Shown here: piece by piece, positions 18,016 to 27,154 of the stretch
Numbering within the stretch: the first letter of the stretch is position 1
Layout of the letters: each line of letters starts with the position of its first letter
Assembly (NCBI RefSeq): GCF_963666015.1
Contig: NZ_OY762555.1
Coordinates: forward strand, 372,001 to 436,000
Direction of reading: 5' to 3'
Length of the DNA stretch: 64,000 nucleotides
Origin: an uncultured Sphaerochaeta sp.
Lineage (GTDB): Bacteria > Spirochaetota > Spirochaetia > Sphaerochaetales > Sphaerochaetaceae
The notes under the pieces: generated by a model
Seen by the model: only the letters and a program-made list of their open reading frames with translations
Database searches by the model: none
What the model was told of the DNA's origin: nothing
Translations under genes and position numbers: made by a program

Positions 18016-19307
18016 TTCACACATATTGGCTTGAGACTTACGGTTGCCAGATGAACATTGCCGAGAGCAATGCACTGGAACTGCAGCTCAAAGGAGCCGG
18101 ATTGGTTCCCGCAGCAAGTGCTGAACAAGCAGATTGCGCGATATTAAATACATGTACGGTACGAAAAAGTGCCGATAATCGCATTTGGGGAAGACTTGGT
18201 TTCTTCGGTCGTATCAAGAAAGAGCGACCCTTTACTCTGATTGTGACCGGGTGTATGGCTGAACGCCTACAAGAGGACCTGAAAGGCGATGCCCCTCAGG
18301 TAGATTATGTGATCGGAACAAATGACAAACAACGTATCGTCAATATTCTCACCAGCAAGGATGGGAAAATGGACGAGCACTCCCAGTCCTATACCTTTGG
18401 TTCATCTTACTATCAGGAAGGTGAATTCAGCTCCTTTATTCCCATCATGAACGGCTGTAACAATTTTTGTGCATACTGCATTGTACCCTACGTGCGTGGA
18501 CGGGAAGTGTCCCGCCCAGTTGAAGATATTGTAAAGGAATTTGCTTTCCTCGACTCCAAGGGTGTAAAGGAAGTAACCCTGCTTGGGCAGAATGTAAACA
18601 GTTATCACTTTGAGCAGGATGGGGAGGTTATCAACTTTCCTAAGCTTCTGAAAATCCTGGCTGCTCAAAAACACTCGGTCAAGTGGATTCGCTTTGAAAG
18701 TCCACATCCCAAGGACTTCACCAGTGAACTGGTACAGGTGATCAAGGAAGAGAACGTGGTTGCACGTCACCTGCATATTCCACTGCAGAGTGGATCGACA
18801 AGAATTCTTTCCCTTATGAACAGGAAATACTCTCATGAACAGTTTATCACTCTGATAGATGAAATCAGGGAAGCCGTTCCTGAGATTACTTTCTCCACTG
18901 ATGTAATGGTGGGATTTCCTTCCGAAACAGAAGAAGAGTATCGAGAAACGTTGAGCGTTCTCTCCCATATGAGATGTCTTGAAGCATTCATGTACTACTT
19001 TAATCCCAGGGAGGGCACCAAGGCCGTCGACATGGAAGGGCAAGTGGATGAGGAGATAAGGAAGAGAAGGTTGAGTGAACTCATTACTTTCCAACATGCA
19101 ATTTTTGCGGAAGAGAAGACAAAACGCAGTCATGAGGAAGTTGAGGTATTGGTTACCCAGGTTTCCAAGCATGATGCTTCCCAAATGCTCGGGAAAACAG
19201 AGCATAATGAAATGGTCGTTTTTTCTGGTTCTCCAGAAAAAGGAAGCATTGTTACAGTTCGCCTGAATGAGTTGAAAGGAAACACGTATAGCGGAATTCT
19301 GCTATAA
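18012..19307 (+). CDS. miaB: tRNA-2-methylthio-N6-adenosine synthase MiaB
   Basis: Radical SAM enzyme that methylthiolates i6A37 of tRNAs. The 431-residue protein has the N-terminal cluster domain with three cysteines (TYGCQMNIAES, NTCTVRKSA, TGCMAERL), the radical SAM CxxxCxxC in GCNNFCAYCIVPYVRGRE, and a C-terminal TRAM domain (about 365-431). The start overlaps the folD stop by four bases. MiaB rather than MtaB or RimO is favoured by YWLETYGCQMN and by the length. Confidence 0.94.
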   Translation: MIHTYWLETYGCQMNIAESNALELQLKGAGLVPAASAEQADCAILNTCTVRKSADNRIWGRLGFFGRIKKERPFTLIVTGCMAERLQEDLKGDAPQVDYVIGTNDKQRIVNILTSKDGKMDEHSQSYTFGSSYYQEGEFSSFIPIMNGCNNFCAYCIVPYVRGREVSRPVEDIVKEFAFLDSKGVKEVTLLGQNVNSYHFEQDGEVINFPKLLKILAAQKHSVKWIRFESPHPKDFTSELVQVIKEENVVARHLHIPLQSGSTRILSLMNRKYSHEQFITLIDEIREAVPEITFSTDVMVGFPSETEEEYRETLSVLSHMRCLEAFMYYFNPREGTKAVDMEGQVDEEIRKRRLSELITFQHAIFAEEKTKRSHEEVEVLVTQVSKHDASQMLGKTEHNEMVVFSGSPEKGSIVTVRLNELKGNTYSGILL

Positions 19308-19318
19308 TTTGGAGCGTA

Positions 19319-20158
19319 ATGGAAAAACAACAAGCATTCGAGAAAAAATTCAACACACTGAGAGCAATGATCAGGGGAAGCCGTTCCCTGGTCGTGCTTA
19401 CTGGTGCAGGCATCTCAACGCTCTCGGGAATACCTGATTTTCGAAGCAGCAGTGGAATATATGCAAAACGTTGGAATGAGTATCGAGTTGAAGAGATCTT
19501 GAGTATCGGATTTTTTCATGCGCATCCAGAACTCTTCTACGAGTGGGCGAAGGAGTTCTGGTATAACCTGGACTCCTATACTCCCAACGTAGTGCATGCA
19601 AGTCTTGCAGCCTTGGAAAGAAAGGGCTATGTACAAGGTGTTTTTACGCAAAACATCGATATGTTGCACAAGAAAGCAGGAAGTCGAAAGTGTTATGAAT
19701 TGCATGGGAGTGCTGAACACCATCACTGCACAAACTGCAACAGTTATTATTCCTATGAATCGATAGCACCAATCGTTTTGAATGGGGAAGTGCCACGGTG
19801 TACGCAGTGTGGTTCTGTCATTAAGCCGGATATCACCTTCTATGGAGAGAACCTTGATTCCTTGGTGCTAGCCAAGGCCTATGAAATGTTCAGCCATAGT
19901 GATCTTACACTTGTCCTGGGTTCCTCACTGTTGGTACAACCTGCTGCAAACCTTCCGTATTATTCATTGCAAAATAGCGCTTCACTGGTAATCGTGAACA
20001 AACAAAAAACTGGATACGACCGGTCTGCTACTTTACAGTTCACTGACCTACAACAATTCGGTGAAGCACTTGAGGTGTTTGCAGAAACACTTGAGGTGTT
20101 TGCAGAAACACTTGAGGTGTTTGCAGAAACACTTGAGGAAAGAAAATCACTGAGTTAA
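19319..20158 (+). CDS. Sir2-family NAD-dependent protein deacylase
   Basis: Removes acyl groups from lysines using NAD+. The 279-residue protein has GAGISTLSGIPDFRS, TQNIDMLHKKAG, the catalytic His in ELHGSAEHH, four zinc cysteines (HHCTNCN and PRCTQCG) and GSSLLVQPAANLP. The end carries three perfect copies of the heptad LEVFAET (residues 251-271), beyond where most bacterial sirtuins stop. GGAG precedes the ATG. It is 11 bp after miaB, likely in the same transcript. Confidence 0.92.
   Translation: MEKQQAFEKKFNTLRAMIRGSRSLVVLTGAGISTLSGIPDFRSSSGIYAKRWNEYRVEEILSIGFFHAHPELFYEWAKEFWYNLDSYTPNVVHASLAALERKGYVQGVFTQNIDMLHKKAGSRKCYELHGSAEHHHCTNCNSYYSYESIAPIVLNGEVPRCTQCGSVIKPDITFYGENLDSLVLAKAYEMFSHSDLTLVLGSSLLVQPAANLPYYSLQNSASLVIVNKQKTGYDRSATLQFTDLQQFGEALEVFAETLEVFAETLEVFAETLEERKSLS
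20069..20138 (+). repeat. 21-bp tandem repeat inside the sirtuin gene
   Basis: Three identical 21-bp units beginning CTTGAGGTGTTTGC (20069-20089, 20090-20110, 20111-20131) and a 7-bp remnant. The unit is a multiple of three and encodes a heptad, so copy-number changes keep the frame. Perfect identity points to recent expansion. Confidence 0.95.
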
Positions 20159-20181
20159 CTTTCGCTTATTTTATCCCCTCC

Positions 20182-20210
20182 TTGCCTTCTTTATAAATTC
20201 TGAGTATAGT
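20182..20210 (+). promoter_or_regulatory. promoter for the tmRNA gene
   Basis: TTGCCT (20182-20187) and TATAGT (20205-20210) are 17 bp apart. Transcription would start near 20217, about 22 bases before the mature 5' end, as expected for a processed RNA. Confidence 0.65.
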
Positions 20211-20238
20211 AAAGATACCTCAAGGGATTAGTCCCATT

Positions 20239-20613
20239 GGGGGTGTTTCGGTTTCGACTGGCGGAAGATCAGGCCAGTGGCTGCAAGCGGAGCGCCAACT
20301 CCTAAAACTAGCAAAAACATTTAACTGCCAAAAAAGAAGACGAAGTCTCCTTCGAAGCAGAATACGCTCTCGCTGCGTAACAGCACGAGGACGTACAGGC
20401 CCGTCTGCTGCCGCTCTTAAGCAACGGATACCTGTAAAAGCAAGAGCTTACCCAACCCAATGCCTATGGGGGGAGGGGACACTAAAGTAGGCTACAAAGA
20501 GTGGACGTTTTGCCGGTGAACCTAACGCACTTTGGAAATTTTGATCACCAGCTAAGCTTGTAGACGTCCCTGGGTGGCACGTTAGGACGGGGGTTCGAAT
20601 CCCCCCACCTCCA
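20239..20613 (+). ncRNA. ssrA: transfer-messenger RNA (tmRNA)
   Basis: Rescues stalled ribosomes and tags the unfinished protein. The 5' end GGGGGTG pairs with CACCTCC at the 3' end (one G-U pair), with A20613 as discriminator and CCA not encoded. The T arm has GGGGG, the loop TTCGAAT and CCCCC. The D-loop-like TTTCGACTGG follows the 5' arm. The tag frame begins with GCC after TTTAACT and reads AKKEDEVSFEAEYALAA, then TAA; the ALAA end is the usual protease signal. Pseudoknot-like paired blocks follow the tag. Its protein partner smpB is about 9.3 kb away. Confidence 0.97.
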
Positions 20614-20620
20614 GAAACAC

Positions 20621-20650
20621 AAACCCGTCTTCTTCCGAAGGCGGGTTTTT
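20621..20650 (+). terminator. intrinsic terminator of ssrA
   Basis: A 12-bp stem (AAACCCGTCTTC with GAAGGCGGGTTT, loop TTCC) is followed by a T run. It starts seven bases after the mature tmRNA 3' end. Confidence 0.9.
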
Positions 20651-20734
20651 CACGTATAACAACCAAACATTCAAAACATCTTACACTGAATCAGAAACAT
20701 GTTGGAACTTATCCAGCATTCTGCGTACTTCAGG

Positions 20735-20763
20735 TTGAGAATCACCTACCAACAGCCTATACT
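20735..20763 (+). promoter_or_regulatory. probable promoter for sbcDC
   Basis: TTGAGA (20735-20740) and TATACT (20758-20763) are 17 bp apart, about 35 bp before the sbcD start, with the CAGGAG ribosome site lying in the predicted leader. Confidence 0.55.
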
Positions 20764-20798
20764 GTAATGACGAGTCAAACTCTCTTACAGGAGCTTTC

Positions 20799-22022
20799 AT
20801 GAACATCCTTCATACATCAGACTGGCATCTTGGCCGTTCCTTGTTCTCTCAGAAACGCTATGATGAATTTACTTCATTTCTTACCTGGTTATTGGAAACC
20901 ATCGAAAGCCAGTATATCGACATACTGCTTGTCTCTGGTGATGTCTTTGACACCAGCACACCAAGCAACAGAGCCCAACAACTCTACTATGAGTTTCTCT
21001 ATAAAGTCTCCAAGTCCTGTTGTAGTACGGTGGTAATCATAGGAGGTAACCATGACAGCCCCTCGTTTCTGCAAGCTCCAAGTACCCTCCTTAATGAACT
21101 CAATGTTAAAATTGTTGGTTCAACGAGAGAAACACCCGAAGAAGAAGTCATTATTGCTGAGAAAGATGGCAAAGCAATGGCTATCATCTGTGCTGTCCCG
21201 TACCTGCGTGACAAGGACATTCGTTACGCTGAAGCAGGGGAGACCATCGATGACAAGAACAGGAAACTCCTGCAGGGAATAAAGGAACACTACAGAACTG
21301 TCTGTGACATTGCAAAAGAGAAACAAACAGAATTAGGTAGTGATATTCCCATCATTGCAATGGGGCATCTATTTACCCAAGGCGGGAAGACAGTAGAGGG
21401 GGATGGGGTCAGTGAGCTCTACATTGGCTCGCTCGCTCATGTTGATAGTTCTGTTTTTCCTGCTTTTCTTGACTATGTAGCACTGGGGCATCTACATGTA
21501 CCCCAGCGGGTGGGAGGACTTGAGACCGTACGATACTGTGGTTCACCTATTCCCATGGGATTTGGTGAAGCGAAACAGCAAAAACAAGTTGTACTGTTGC
21601 ATTTTGAAGAGACGCTCTCCATTGTGCCACTTTTAGTTCCTTCATTTCATCATCTGGAGAGTATTAAGGGAACCATGGAACAGATCAGCTCACGAATCCT
21701 TAGCTTGAAAGAGAAAGGTGAAGCTGCATACCTGGAAATTGAGTATACCGACCCTGAGATGATCAACAATCTCAGTGAACGTTGTGAGGAACTGGTTCAA
21801 GACTCAAACCTAACCATTCTGCGCATTCAAAATCGTCAATTCATACAACGAGTCATGTCTTCAATGCACACGCAGGAGACTCTGGAAGACCTTGATACCG
21901 AAGAAGTATTTGCTCGGTGTCTGGATACGTTTGCAGTAACTGAAGAAGAACGACAACCCTTGAGAACCACCTATCATGAAATTCTCTTAGAAATGCAAGA
22001 GGAAGATATCCTTGCTGAATAG
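20799..22022 (+). CDS. sbcD: exonuclease SbcCD subunit D (Mre11-like nuclease)
   Basis: Nuclease subunit of SbcCD, which cuts DNA hairpins and processes double-strand ends. The 407-residue protein has the calcineurin-like metal motifs in order: TSDWHLGRSLF, VSGDVFD, GGNHDSP, GHLFTQGG and GHLHVPQ. The C-terminal part (about 290-407) is the SbcC-binding region. An AGGAG site precedes the ATG. It is followed by sbcC after nine bases. Confidence 0.95.
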   Translation: MNILHTSDWHLGRSLFSQKRYDEFTSFLTWLLETIESQYIDILLVSGDVFDTSTPSNRAQQLYYEFLYKVSKSCCSTVVIIGGNHDSPSFLQAPSTLLNELNVKIVGSTRETPEEEVIIAEKDGKAMAIICAVPYLRDKDIRYAEAGETIDDKNRKLLQGIKEHYRTVCDIAKEKQTELGSDIPIIAMGHLFTQGGKTVEGDGVSELYIGSLAHVDSSVFPAFLDYVALGHLHVPQRVGGLETVRYCGSPIPMGFGEAKQQKQVVLLHFEETLSIVPLLVPSFHHLESIKGTMEQISSRILSLKEKGEAAYLEIEYTDPEMINNLSERCEELVQDSNLTILRIQNRQFIQRVMSSMHTQETLEDLDTEEVFARCLDTFAVTEEERQPLRTTYHEILLEMQEEDILAE

Positions 22023-22031
22023 GACAAAACA

Positions 22032-25000
22032 ATGAAATTACTCGAACTTAGATTCAAGAACCTCAATTCACTCTACGGTGAATGGATCATCGATTTTACT
22101 CATCCTGAATATGTATCGAATGGAATTTTCGCACTGACAGGACCAACAGGAGCAGGGAAATCAACTATCCTGGATGCAATCTGTCTTGCTTTGTATGGAT
22201 CAACCCCACGATTGGGAAGAATCACCAAGAGCAATAATGAGATCATGAGCAGACAGACAGGAACTTGCTATGCAGAGGTGTTATTTGCTTCTAAAGCAGG
22301 ACGTTTTCGTTGTCATTGGGAACAGAGAAGGGCAAGAAGTAGAGCAGAGGGGAATCTCCAGGATGCAGAGCACCAGATCATTGATGCTGATACAGGAAAA
22401 CCCATAGAGACTTTGAAAAGTCGTGTTGGCGGAGTCATAGAAGAGAAGACAGGCATGGATTTTGACCGGTTCACCCGTTCAATCCTCTTAGCCCAAGGTA
22501 GCTTTGACTCTTTTCTAAAAGCAGACAGTGAACAAAAATCCAAGATATTGGAGCAGATTACAGGAACAGAAATCTACTCTGAGATATCCAAGCGTGTTCA
22601 TGAGCGGCGTCGTGATGAGCAGGAAAAGTTAAGCATCAAAAAAGCAGAAACATCCGGCATTGAACTTTTAGAGCCAGAACAGGAAAAGGAGATTCAAAAG
22701 GATCTTTCGAGCAAACAGAAACAAGAAATTGAGCTTGATGGTAAAACAACCGAAATAGGCAAAGCGATCACATGGCTTACCACTATTGGCGACCTAAAAA
22801 AAGAAATCCATAGCCTTGCTGATGAAGACGCAGAAATAAAGATCGACACCGAAGCATTCAAACCGAAACAAACCAAACTGGAACAGGCCAACAAAGCCGC
22901 ATCGCTGGAGGGAATATACGCAACGCTCATATCCCTGCGAAAACAGCAAGCTGACGATCAAACATCCTTCCACGAGGATAAAGCAGCACTTCCCAAGCTT
23001 GAATCATCTGCAAACATGCAAGCAGAGGTGCTTACAGCTGCAGAACAGCTCACCCTCAAAGCAAAGGAAGACCTGAAAACGGCAGCCCCGTTGATCCAGA
23101 AAATACGGTCCCTTGATCAAATAATTACCGAACAGACAAAGGCTGTATCAGAAGGCTCTGATGCCTGTACCAAGGAAGAAGCAAAGATTGTGGCCGACAA
23201 GAAGACCCTTTTTAAGGAACGAGAAAAACGGACTGCTGCAGAGAAGACTCTAGGGACTGTGAAGCTATACCTCAAAGATAATGCGCCGGATGCTTGGCTA
23301 ATAAGTGGACTGGCCGGGGTTGAAGAACAGATCGGCAATCTGCTTGCAAAACAACAAGAGCTAACCCAGAAAGAGGTTGCTTACAAAAAAGCGAATACGG
23401 CCGTAACAAACACCACCAAAAGACTGATAGAAGCTTCCAAGCTATGTTCGATTACAAAACAGCAGCTGGATTCAGCAACAAAAAATCTTCAGCAAGGCAA
23501 GGATGACCTAGGCCTTTTGCTGGGTGATAAACTGCTTCGGGAATATCGCACTGAAAAGGAAAACCTTCTTCGTGAAATGGCTTTTATAAGAAAAATCGAG
23601 GAGCTTGAAAACCACCGTCTCAAGTTGGAAGACGGCAAACCCTGTCCACTCTGTGGCTCGACAGAGCACCCCTTCGCTAAGGGCAACATTCCGGTTCCCG
23701 ATGTAATTGAGAAAAAAATCGAATCGCTTACCAAATTGATTGACAAGGCTGATGAACAAGAAGAAGCCATCAATAAACTTACACAAGCTGAAACTACTGC
23801 CCGGAACAACCTGAATGCAAGCGAGAAACTTGAAGCAGAAACTGCCAATAACAAGAAGGCCGCTGAAACGACACTTACGGAATTGAAGGATGCTCTTACA
23901 AAACTCCGTATCAGTTTTGATGATCTCAAGTTGGCGGTTTCTGTAAAACTCCAGTCACTTGGCATAACAGAAATACCGGAGACAGAGGTCGAGTCACTGC
24001 TAGAAACCCTCAAATCAAGGTTGAATACATGGCAGGAGCAGGCAAATAAAAAGGAAGAAATCGAAAGACAGATTGCAGCAATCGACAGTGAGATAAAGCG
24101 TCTGGATGCCGTGATTGAAACACAATTTAAGGCCTTCACTGAAAAGAGGGAAAAGCTCAAACAGCAAAAAAAGGACCTAAGTGATATAACAGAAAAGCGA
24201 AAACAATTGTACGACGACAAAAAGCCTGATGATGAACAAGCTCGCCTGAATGAAGCGATTGCTGATGCCGAGGAGGCAGAGAAGGAAGCCAGAAACCAGA
24301 ACACTGCACTGCAACAAAAACTGACAACGGCCAAGGCGTATGTTGACTCCCTAAAGAAGCGAATCGAGAAAAGAAAACCCGAATTAGAAAATGCGGAAAA
24401 CGACTTTTCAGCCGTTCTGATTCCAACAGGCTTTCCAGATGAGAAAGCCTTCCTCGAAGCCAGACTATCACAGGAAGATCGGGAATCTTTGGCTTCACAG
24501 TCCAAAGAGCTTGAGGACGCAAAAACAGAGCTTAGAACCAGACAGAAAGACCAGGAGAAGCGTTTGGCCACGGAAATTGCTAAAATGCTCACGGACAAGA
24601 CGCTTGATGAACTGGAACAAGAGAGCAAAGAATTGCAAGAATCCCTGGAAGAATTACGCAATTCCATCGCAGGTTCCAAGCACAAGTTGAGTGAAAACGC
24701 GGCCGCCAAAGTAAAAATAATTGACAAGCAATCTGCTGTCGAAGCTCAGAAAAATGAGTGCCATCGCTGGGAGAAATTACACGACCTAATCGGCTCAGCC
24801 GATGGAAAAAAGTATCGTACCTTTGCCCAAGGACTTACCTTTGAATTGATGGTAGGTCATGCCAATCGTCAGCTGGAGAAAATGACCGACCGCTACCTAC
24901 TGATCAGAGATGAATCACAACCCCTGGAACTGAATGTGGTTGATAATTATCAAGCAGGGGAGATCCGTTCAACCAGGAACCTCTCTGGTGGGGAGAGTTT

Positions 25001-25277
25001 CATCGTCAGCCTTACACTTGCTCTTGGACTATCACGTATGGCGAGCAGAAAGGTTAGGGTGGATTCACTATTTCTTGATGAAGGATTCGGCTCCCTTGAT
25101 GAGGAAACCTTGGAAACAGCACTGGAGTCGTTATCTGCGCTGCAGCAAGAAGGAAAACTCATCGGCATCATCAGCCATGTCTCTGCACTGAAAGAGCGAA
25201 TCAGCACGCAGATTTCGATCACTCCTCTCTCTGGAGGACGTAGTACGCTCAGTGGACCGGGCTGTACCAAACAGTAA
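22032..25277 (+). CDS. sbcC: exonuclease SbcCD subunit C (Rad50-like ATPase)
   Basis: SMC-like ATPase of 1,081 residues that controls SbcD. Walker A is GPTGAGKSTILDA near residue 40. Two long coiled-coil arms (about 190-530 and 570-880) flank the zinc hook CPLCG near residue 539. The C-terminal lobe has the ABC signature NLSGGESFIVS and Walker B SLFLDEGFGSLDEE. The arms are rich in Glu, Lys and Ala. The long antisense open frames across the arms are compositional shadows. Confidence 0.95.
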   Translation: MKLLELRFKNLNSLYGEWIIDFTHPEYVSNGIFALTGPTGAGKSTILDAICLALYGSTPRLGRITKSNNEIMSRQTGTCYAEVLFASKAGRFRCHWEQRRARSRAEGNLQDAEHQIIDADTGKPIETLKSRVGGVIEEKTGMDFDRFTRSILLAQGSFDSFLKADSEQKSKILEQITGTEIYSEISKRVHERRRDEQEKLSIKKAETSGIELLEPEQEKEIQKDLSSKQKQEIELDGKTTEIGKAITWLTTIGDLKKEIHSLADEDAEIKIDTEAFKPKQTKLEQANKAASLEGIYATLISLRKQQADDQTSFHEDKAALPKLESSANMQAEVLTAAEQLTLKAKEDLKTAAPLIQKIRSLDQIITEQTKAVSEGSDACTKEEAKIVADKKTLFKEREKRTAAEKTLGTVKLYLKDNAPDAWLISGLAGVEEQIGNLLAKQQELTQKEVAYKKANTAVTNTTKRLIEASKLCSITKQQLDSATKNLQQGKDDLGLLLGDKLLREYRTEKENLLREMAFIRKIEELENHRLKLEDGKPCPLCGSTEHPFAKGNIPVPDVIEKKIESLTKLIDKADEQEEAINKLTQAETTARNNLNASEKLEAETANNKKAAETTLTELKDALTKLRISFDDLKLAVSVKLQSLGITEIPETEVESLLETLKSRLNTWQEQANKKEEIERQIAAIDSEIKRLDAVIETQFKAFTEKREKLKQQKKDLSDITEKRKQLYDDKKPDDEQARLNEAIADAEEAEKEARNQNTALQQKLTTAKAYVDSLKKRIEKRKPELENAENDFSAVLIPTGFPDEKAFLEARLSQEDRESLASQSKELEDAKTELRTRQKDQEKRLATEIAKMLTDKTLDELEQESKELQESLEELRNSIAGSKHKLSENAAAKVKIIDKQSAVEAQKNECHRWEKLHDLIGSADGKKYRTFAQGLTFELMVGHANRQLEKMTDRYLLIRDESQPLELNVVDNYQAGEIRSTRNLSGGESFIVSLTLALGLSRMASRKVRVDSLFLDEGFGSLDEETLETALESLSALQQEGKLIGIISHVSALKERISTQISITPLSGGRSTLSGPGCTKQ

Positions 25278-25319
25278 GCGTCTCACTCTTATCTTTGATG
25301 AAATACATGGAGTTATGAA

Positions 25320-25997
25320 ATGAATGCAACACAAAAAGAACAGACAAAGAGTACCCATTTGGATCTGTCCATTGCGGTAATTGGGGTTTTCTTTTCACTC
25401 TTGATTATTGTCTGGTTTAACAAATATGTGTTGATGCAGCTTCCACTGGGTATGAGAATGATACTGTTGATTGTTTCACAGTGGTTGATAGTAATTGTTC
25501 CAATACTGTTGATAAAAATGAGGCATGAGAAGATACGACACTTCTGGGATTCGGAAGCAAGTAATTCTCAACAGATACTTACTGGCATACTACTTGCTCT
25601 TGCTATGTCTTTCCTTTTTACTGTAGTCCCAATCCTACTTGGCTTCAAGGAGATGGTCGGGAGCACAAGCTATACGAAACCCTGGCAATTTGCTTATGAT
25701 CTTATATATTCTCTAGTTGCAGTTGCATTGGCAGAAGAGTTTGTTTTTCGAGGATATCTCTTCCATAAACTGATGGAGATCAAGCAATCAAAATGGTTTG
25801 CAATTCTTGTTTCATCACTTCTTTTTGGACTTTTCCATAGCTTTCAAGGTGATGTTCTTCAGGTTATTGTGACCACATTTCTTGGCCTTCTTCTCTGTCT
25901 TCTTCGGGAAAAAATAAAATCCTGCTCACTCCTTTCCTTGGTAATCATCCATGGATTGTATGACACCCTTATCACACTCTGGGTAGCCGTATTGTAA
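25320..25997 (+). CDS. CPBP-family intramembrane metalloprotease (CAAX/Abi)
   Basis: Integral membrane protein of 225 residues with about six helices. The family motifs are present: AEEFVFRGYLF (EExxxR), LFGLFHS and VIIHGLYD. Members include CAAX proteases and proteins linked with bacteriocin immunity; the substrate here is unknown. It lies 42 bp after sbcC but has no evident functional link to it. Confidence 0.85.
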   Translation: MNATQKEQTKSTHLDLSIAVIGVFFSLLIIVWFNKYVLMQLPLGMRMILLIVSQWLIVIVPILLIKMRHEKIRHFWDSEASNSQQILTGILLALAMSFLFTVVPILLGFKEMVGSTSYTKPWQFAYDLIYSLVAVALAEEFVFRGYLFHKLMEIKQSKWFAILVSSLLFGLFHSFQGDVLQVIVTTFLGLLLCLLREKIKSCSLLSLVIIHGLYDTLITLWVAVL

Positions 25998-26009
25998 TTG
26001 TGAACAAAT

Positions 26010-26027
26010 ATAGACAACATTGTCTAT
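26010..26027. promoter_or_regulatory. perfect 18-bp palindrome, candidate operator
   Basis: ATAGACAACATTGTCTAT consists of two perfect 8-bp arms around CA. It lies 12 bp after the protease stop and ends 28 bp before the -35 box proposed for the exchanger gene. No T run follows either side, so a terminator is unlikely. A dimeric regulator site is plausible. Confidence 0.45.
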
Positions 26028-26055
26028 CTGCTGATGACTCCTTGTATTGCAATTA

Positions 26056-26084
26056 TTGAATAAGCAGAAAAATCTCATTACACT
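26056..26084 (+). promoter_or_regulatory. possible promoter for the exchanger gene
   Basis: TTGAAT (26056-26061) and TACACT (26079-26084) are 17 bp apart, giving a leader of about 85 bases. A moderate consensus match. Confidence 0.4.
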
Positions 26085-26175
26085 AGCAATCTGTAAAGTG
26101 AATGATGACTATGTTGTCATGGTTCACAGATGAATTACGGATAACTATGGTTAGTGTTTCGTAGAAGGATAATAC

Positions 26176-27147
26176 ATGTTACTTCCGATTCTTGCCGTCA
26201 TAGGCGGCCTTATTGTACTGGTATTGAGTTCAGACAGATTTGTTGATGGTGCTGCAACTACTGCACGCCATTTTGGCATGCCCTCCCTCCTGATTGGAAT
26301 GGTCATTGTAGGATTTGGTACCAGTGCACCGGAAATGGTGGTCTCCACACTTTCAGCAATACAAGGTAGCCCAGGCATAGCATTGGGAAATGCATATGGA
26401 TCCAATATAGCCAATATTGGGCTCATTCTCGGAATTACTGCCATTATAAGTCCAATTACAGTGAGTTCAAAGATCTTGAAAAAAGAGTTACCCATACTCT
26501 CACTACTTACGCTTATCTCATTTGCATTACTGTTTGATTTGAATATCTCTCACTTTGATGCAGCGTTAATTTTGGTATTATTCGCACTCTTGATGTTCTG
26601 GAGTGTGTACCAAGGATTGAAGTACGGTAACGACCGACTCGCTGAAGAGATCGATGAAGAAGTTCCGAGCCCGTTATCAATGAAACGAGCCGTACTCTAT
26701 CTAATTTTTGGGCTCTTGTTTTTAATTCTTAGTTCCAGGGTCCTGGTATGGGGCGCAGTGGAGATTGCAAGATACTTTGGGGTCAGTGATTTGATCATCG
26801 GACTTACCATTGTCGCTATGGGAACCAGTCTTCCTGAACTCGCTTCATCGATTCTCGCTGCCCAGAAAGGGGAGCATGATATCGCGCTCGGAAATGTTAT
26901 CGGGTCCAACCTGTTCAATACCACCGCTGTCGTTGGCATCGCAGGAGCAATTCATCCATTTGCTATTGATCCAATGGTCGTTTCAAGAGATATACTTGTC
27001 ATGTCATTGCTTACTCTTAGTCTTTTTGTAATCGGATACCGATTTAAGAAGGATAGGCAAGGTCGTATTAACCGCTTTGAAGGAATGGGCTTATTGCTCT
27101 GTTATTTTGGATACACGGCCTACCTAATCCAATCCACGCTTATATAA
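26176..27147 (+). CDS. calcium/sodium antiporter (CaCA family, YrbG-like)
   Basis: Inner-membrane exchanger of 323 residues with ten or so helices in two homologous halves. Each half carries the ion-binding alpha repeat: GFGTSAPEMVVSTL with GNAYGSNIANIG, and AMGTSLPELASSI with GNVIGSNLFN. An acidic cytosolic loop (AEEIDEEVPSP) joins the halves. It likely exports Ca2+ in exchange for Na+. AGAAGGA precedes the start. It converges on the phosphoesterase gene with seven bases between stops. Confidence 0.9.
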   Translation: MLLPILAVIGGLIVLVLSSDRFVDGAATTARHFGMPSLLIGMVIVGFGTSAPEMVVSTLSAIQGSPGIALGNAYGSNIANIGLILGITAIISPITVSSKILKKELPILSLLTLISFALLFDLNISHFDAALILVLFALLMFWSVYQGLKYGNDRLAEEIDEEVPSPLSMKRAVLYLIFGLLFLILSSRVLVWGAVEIARYFGVSDLIIGLTIVAMGTSLPELASSILAAQKGEHDIALGNVIGSNLFNTTAVVGIAGAIHPFAIDPMVVSRDILVMSLLTLSLFVIGYRFKKDRQGRINRFEGMGLLLCYFGYTAYLIQSTLI

Positions 27148-27154
27148 GCCTTTC

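Noticed and set aside
20448..20666. Minus-strand open frame over the ssrA 3' half
   Set aside because: It lies over the structured tmRNA and its terminator, so it is not a gene.
23489..24727. 412-codon open frame antisense to sbcC
   Set aside because: A Ser- and Phe-rich mirror of the Lys/Glu-rich coiled-coil arms; the plus-strand gene is certain and complete.
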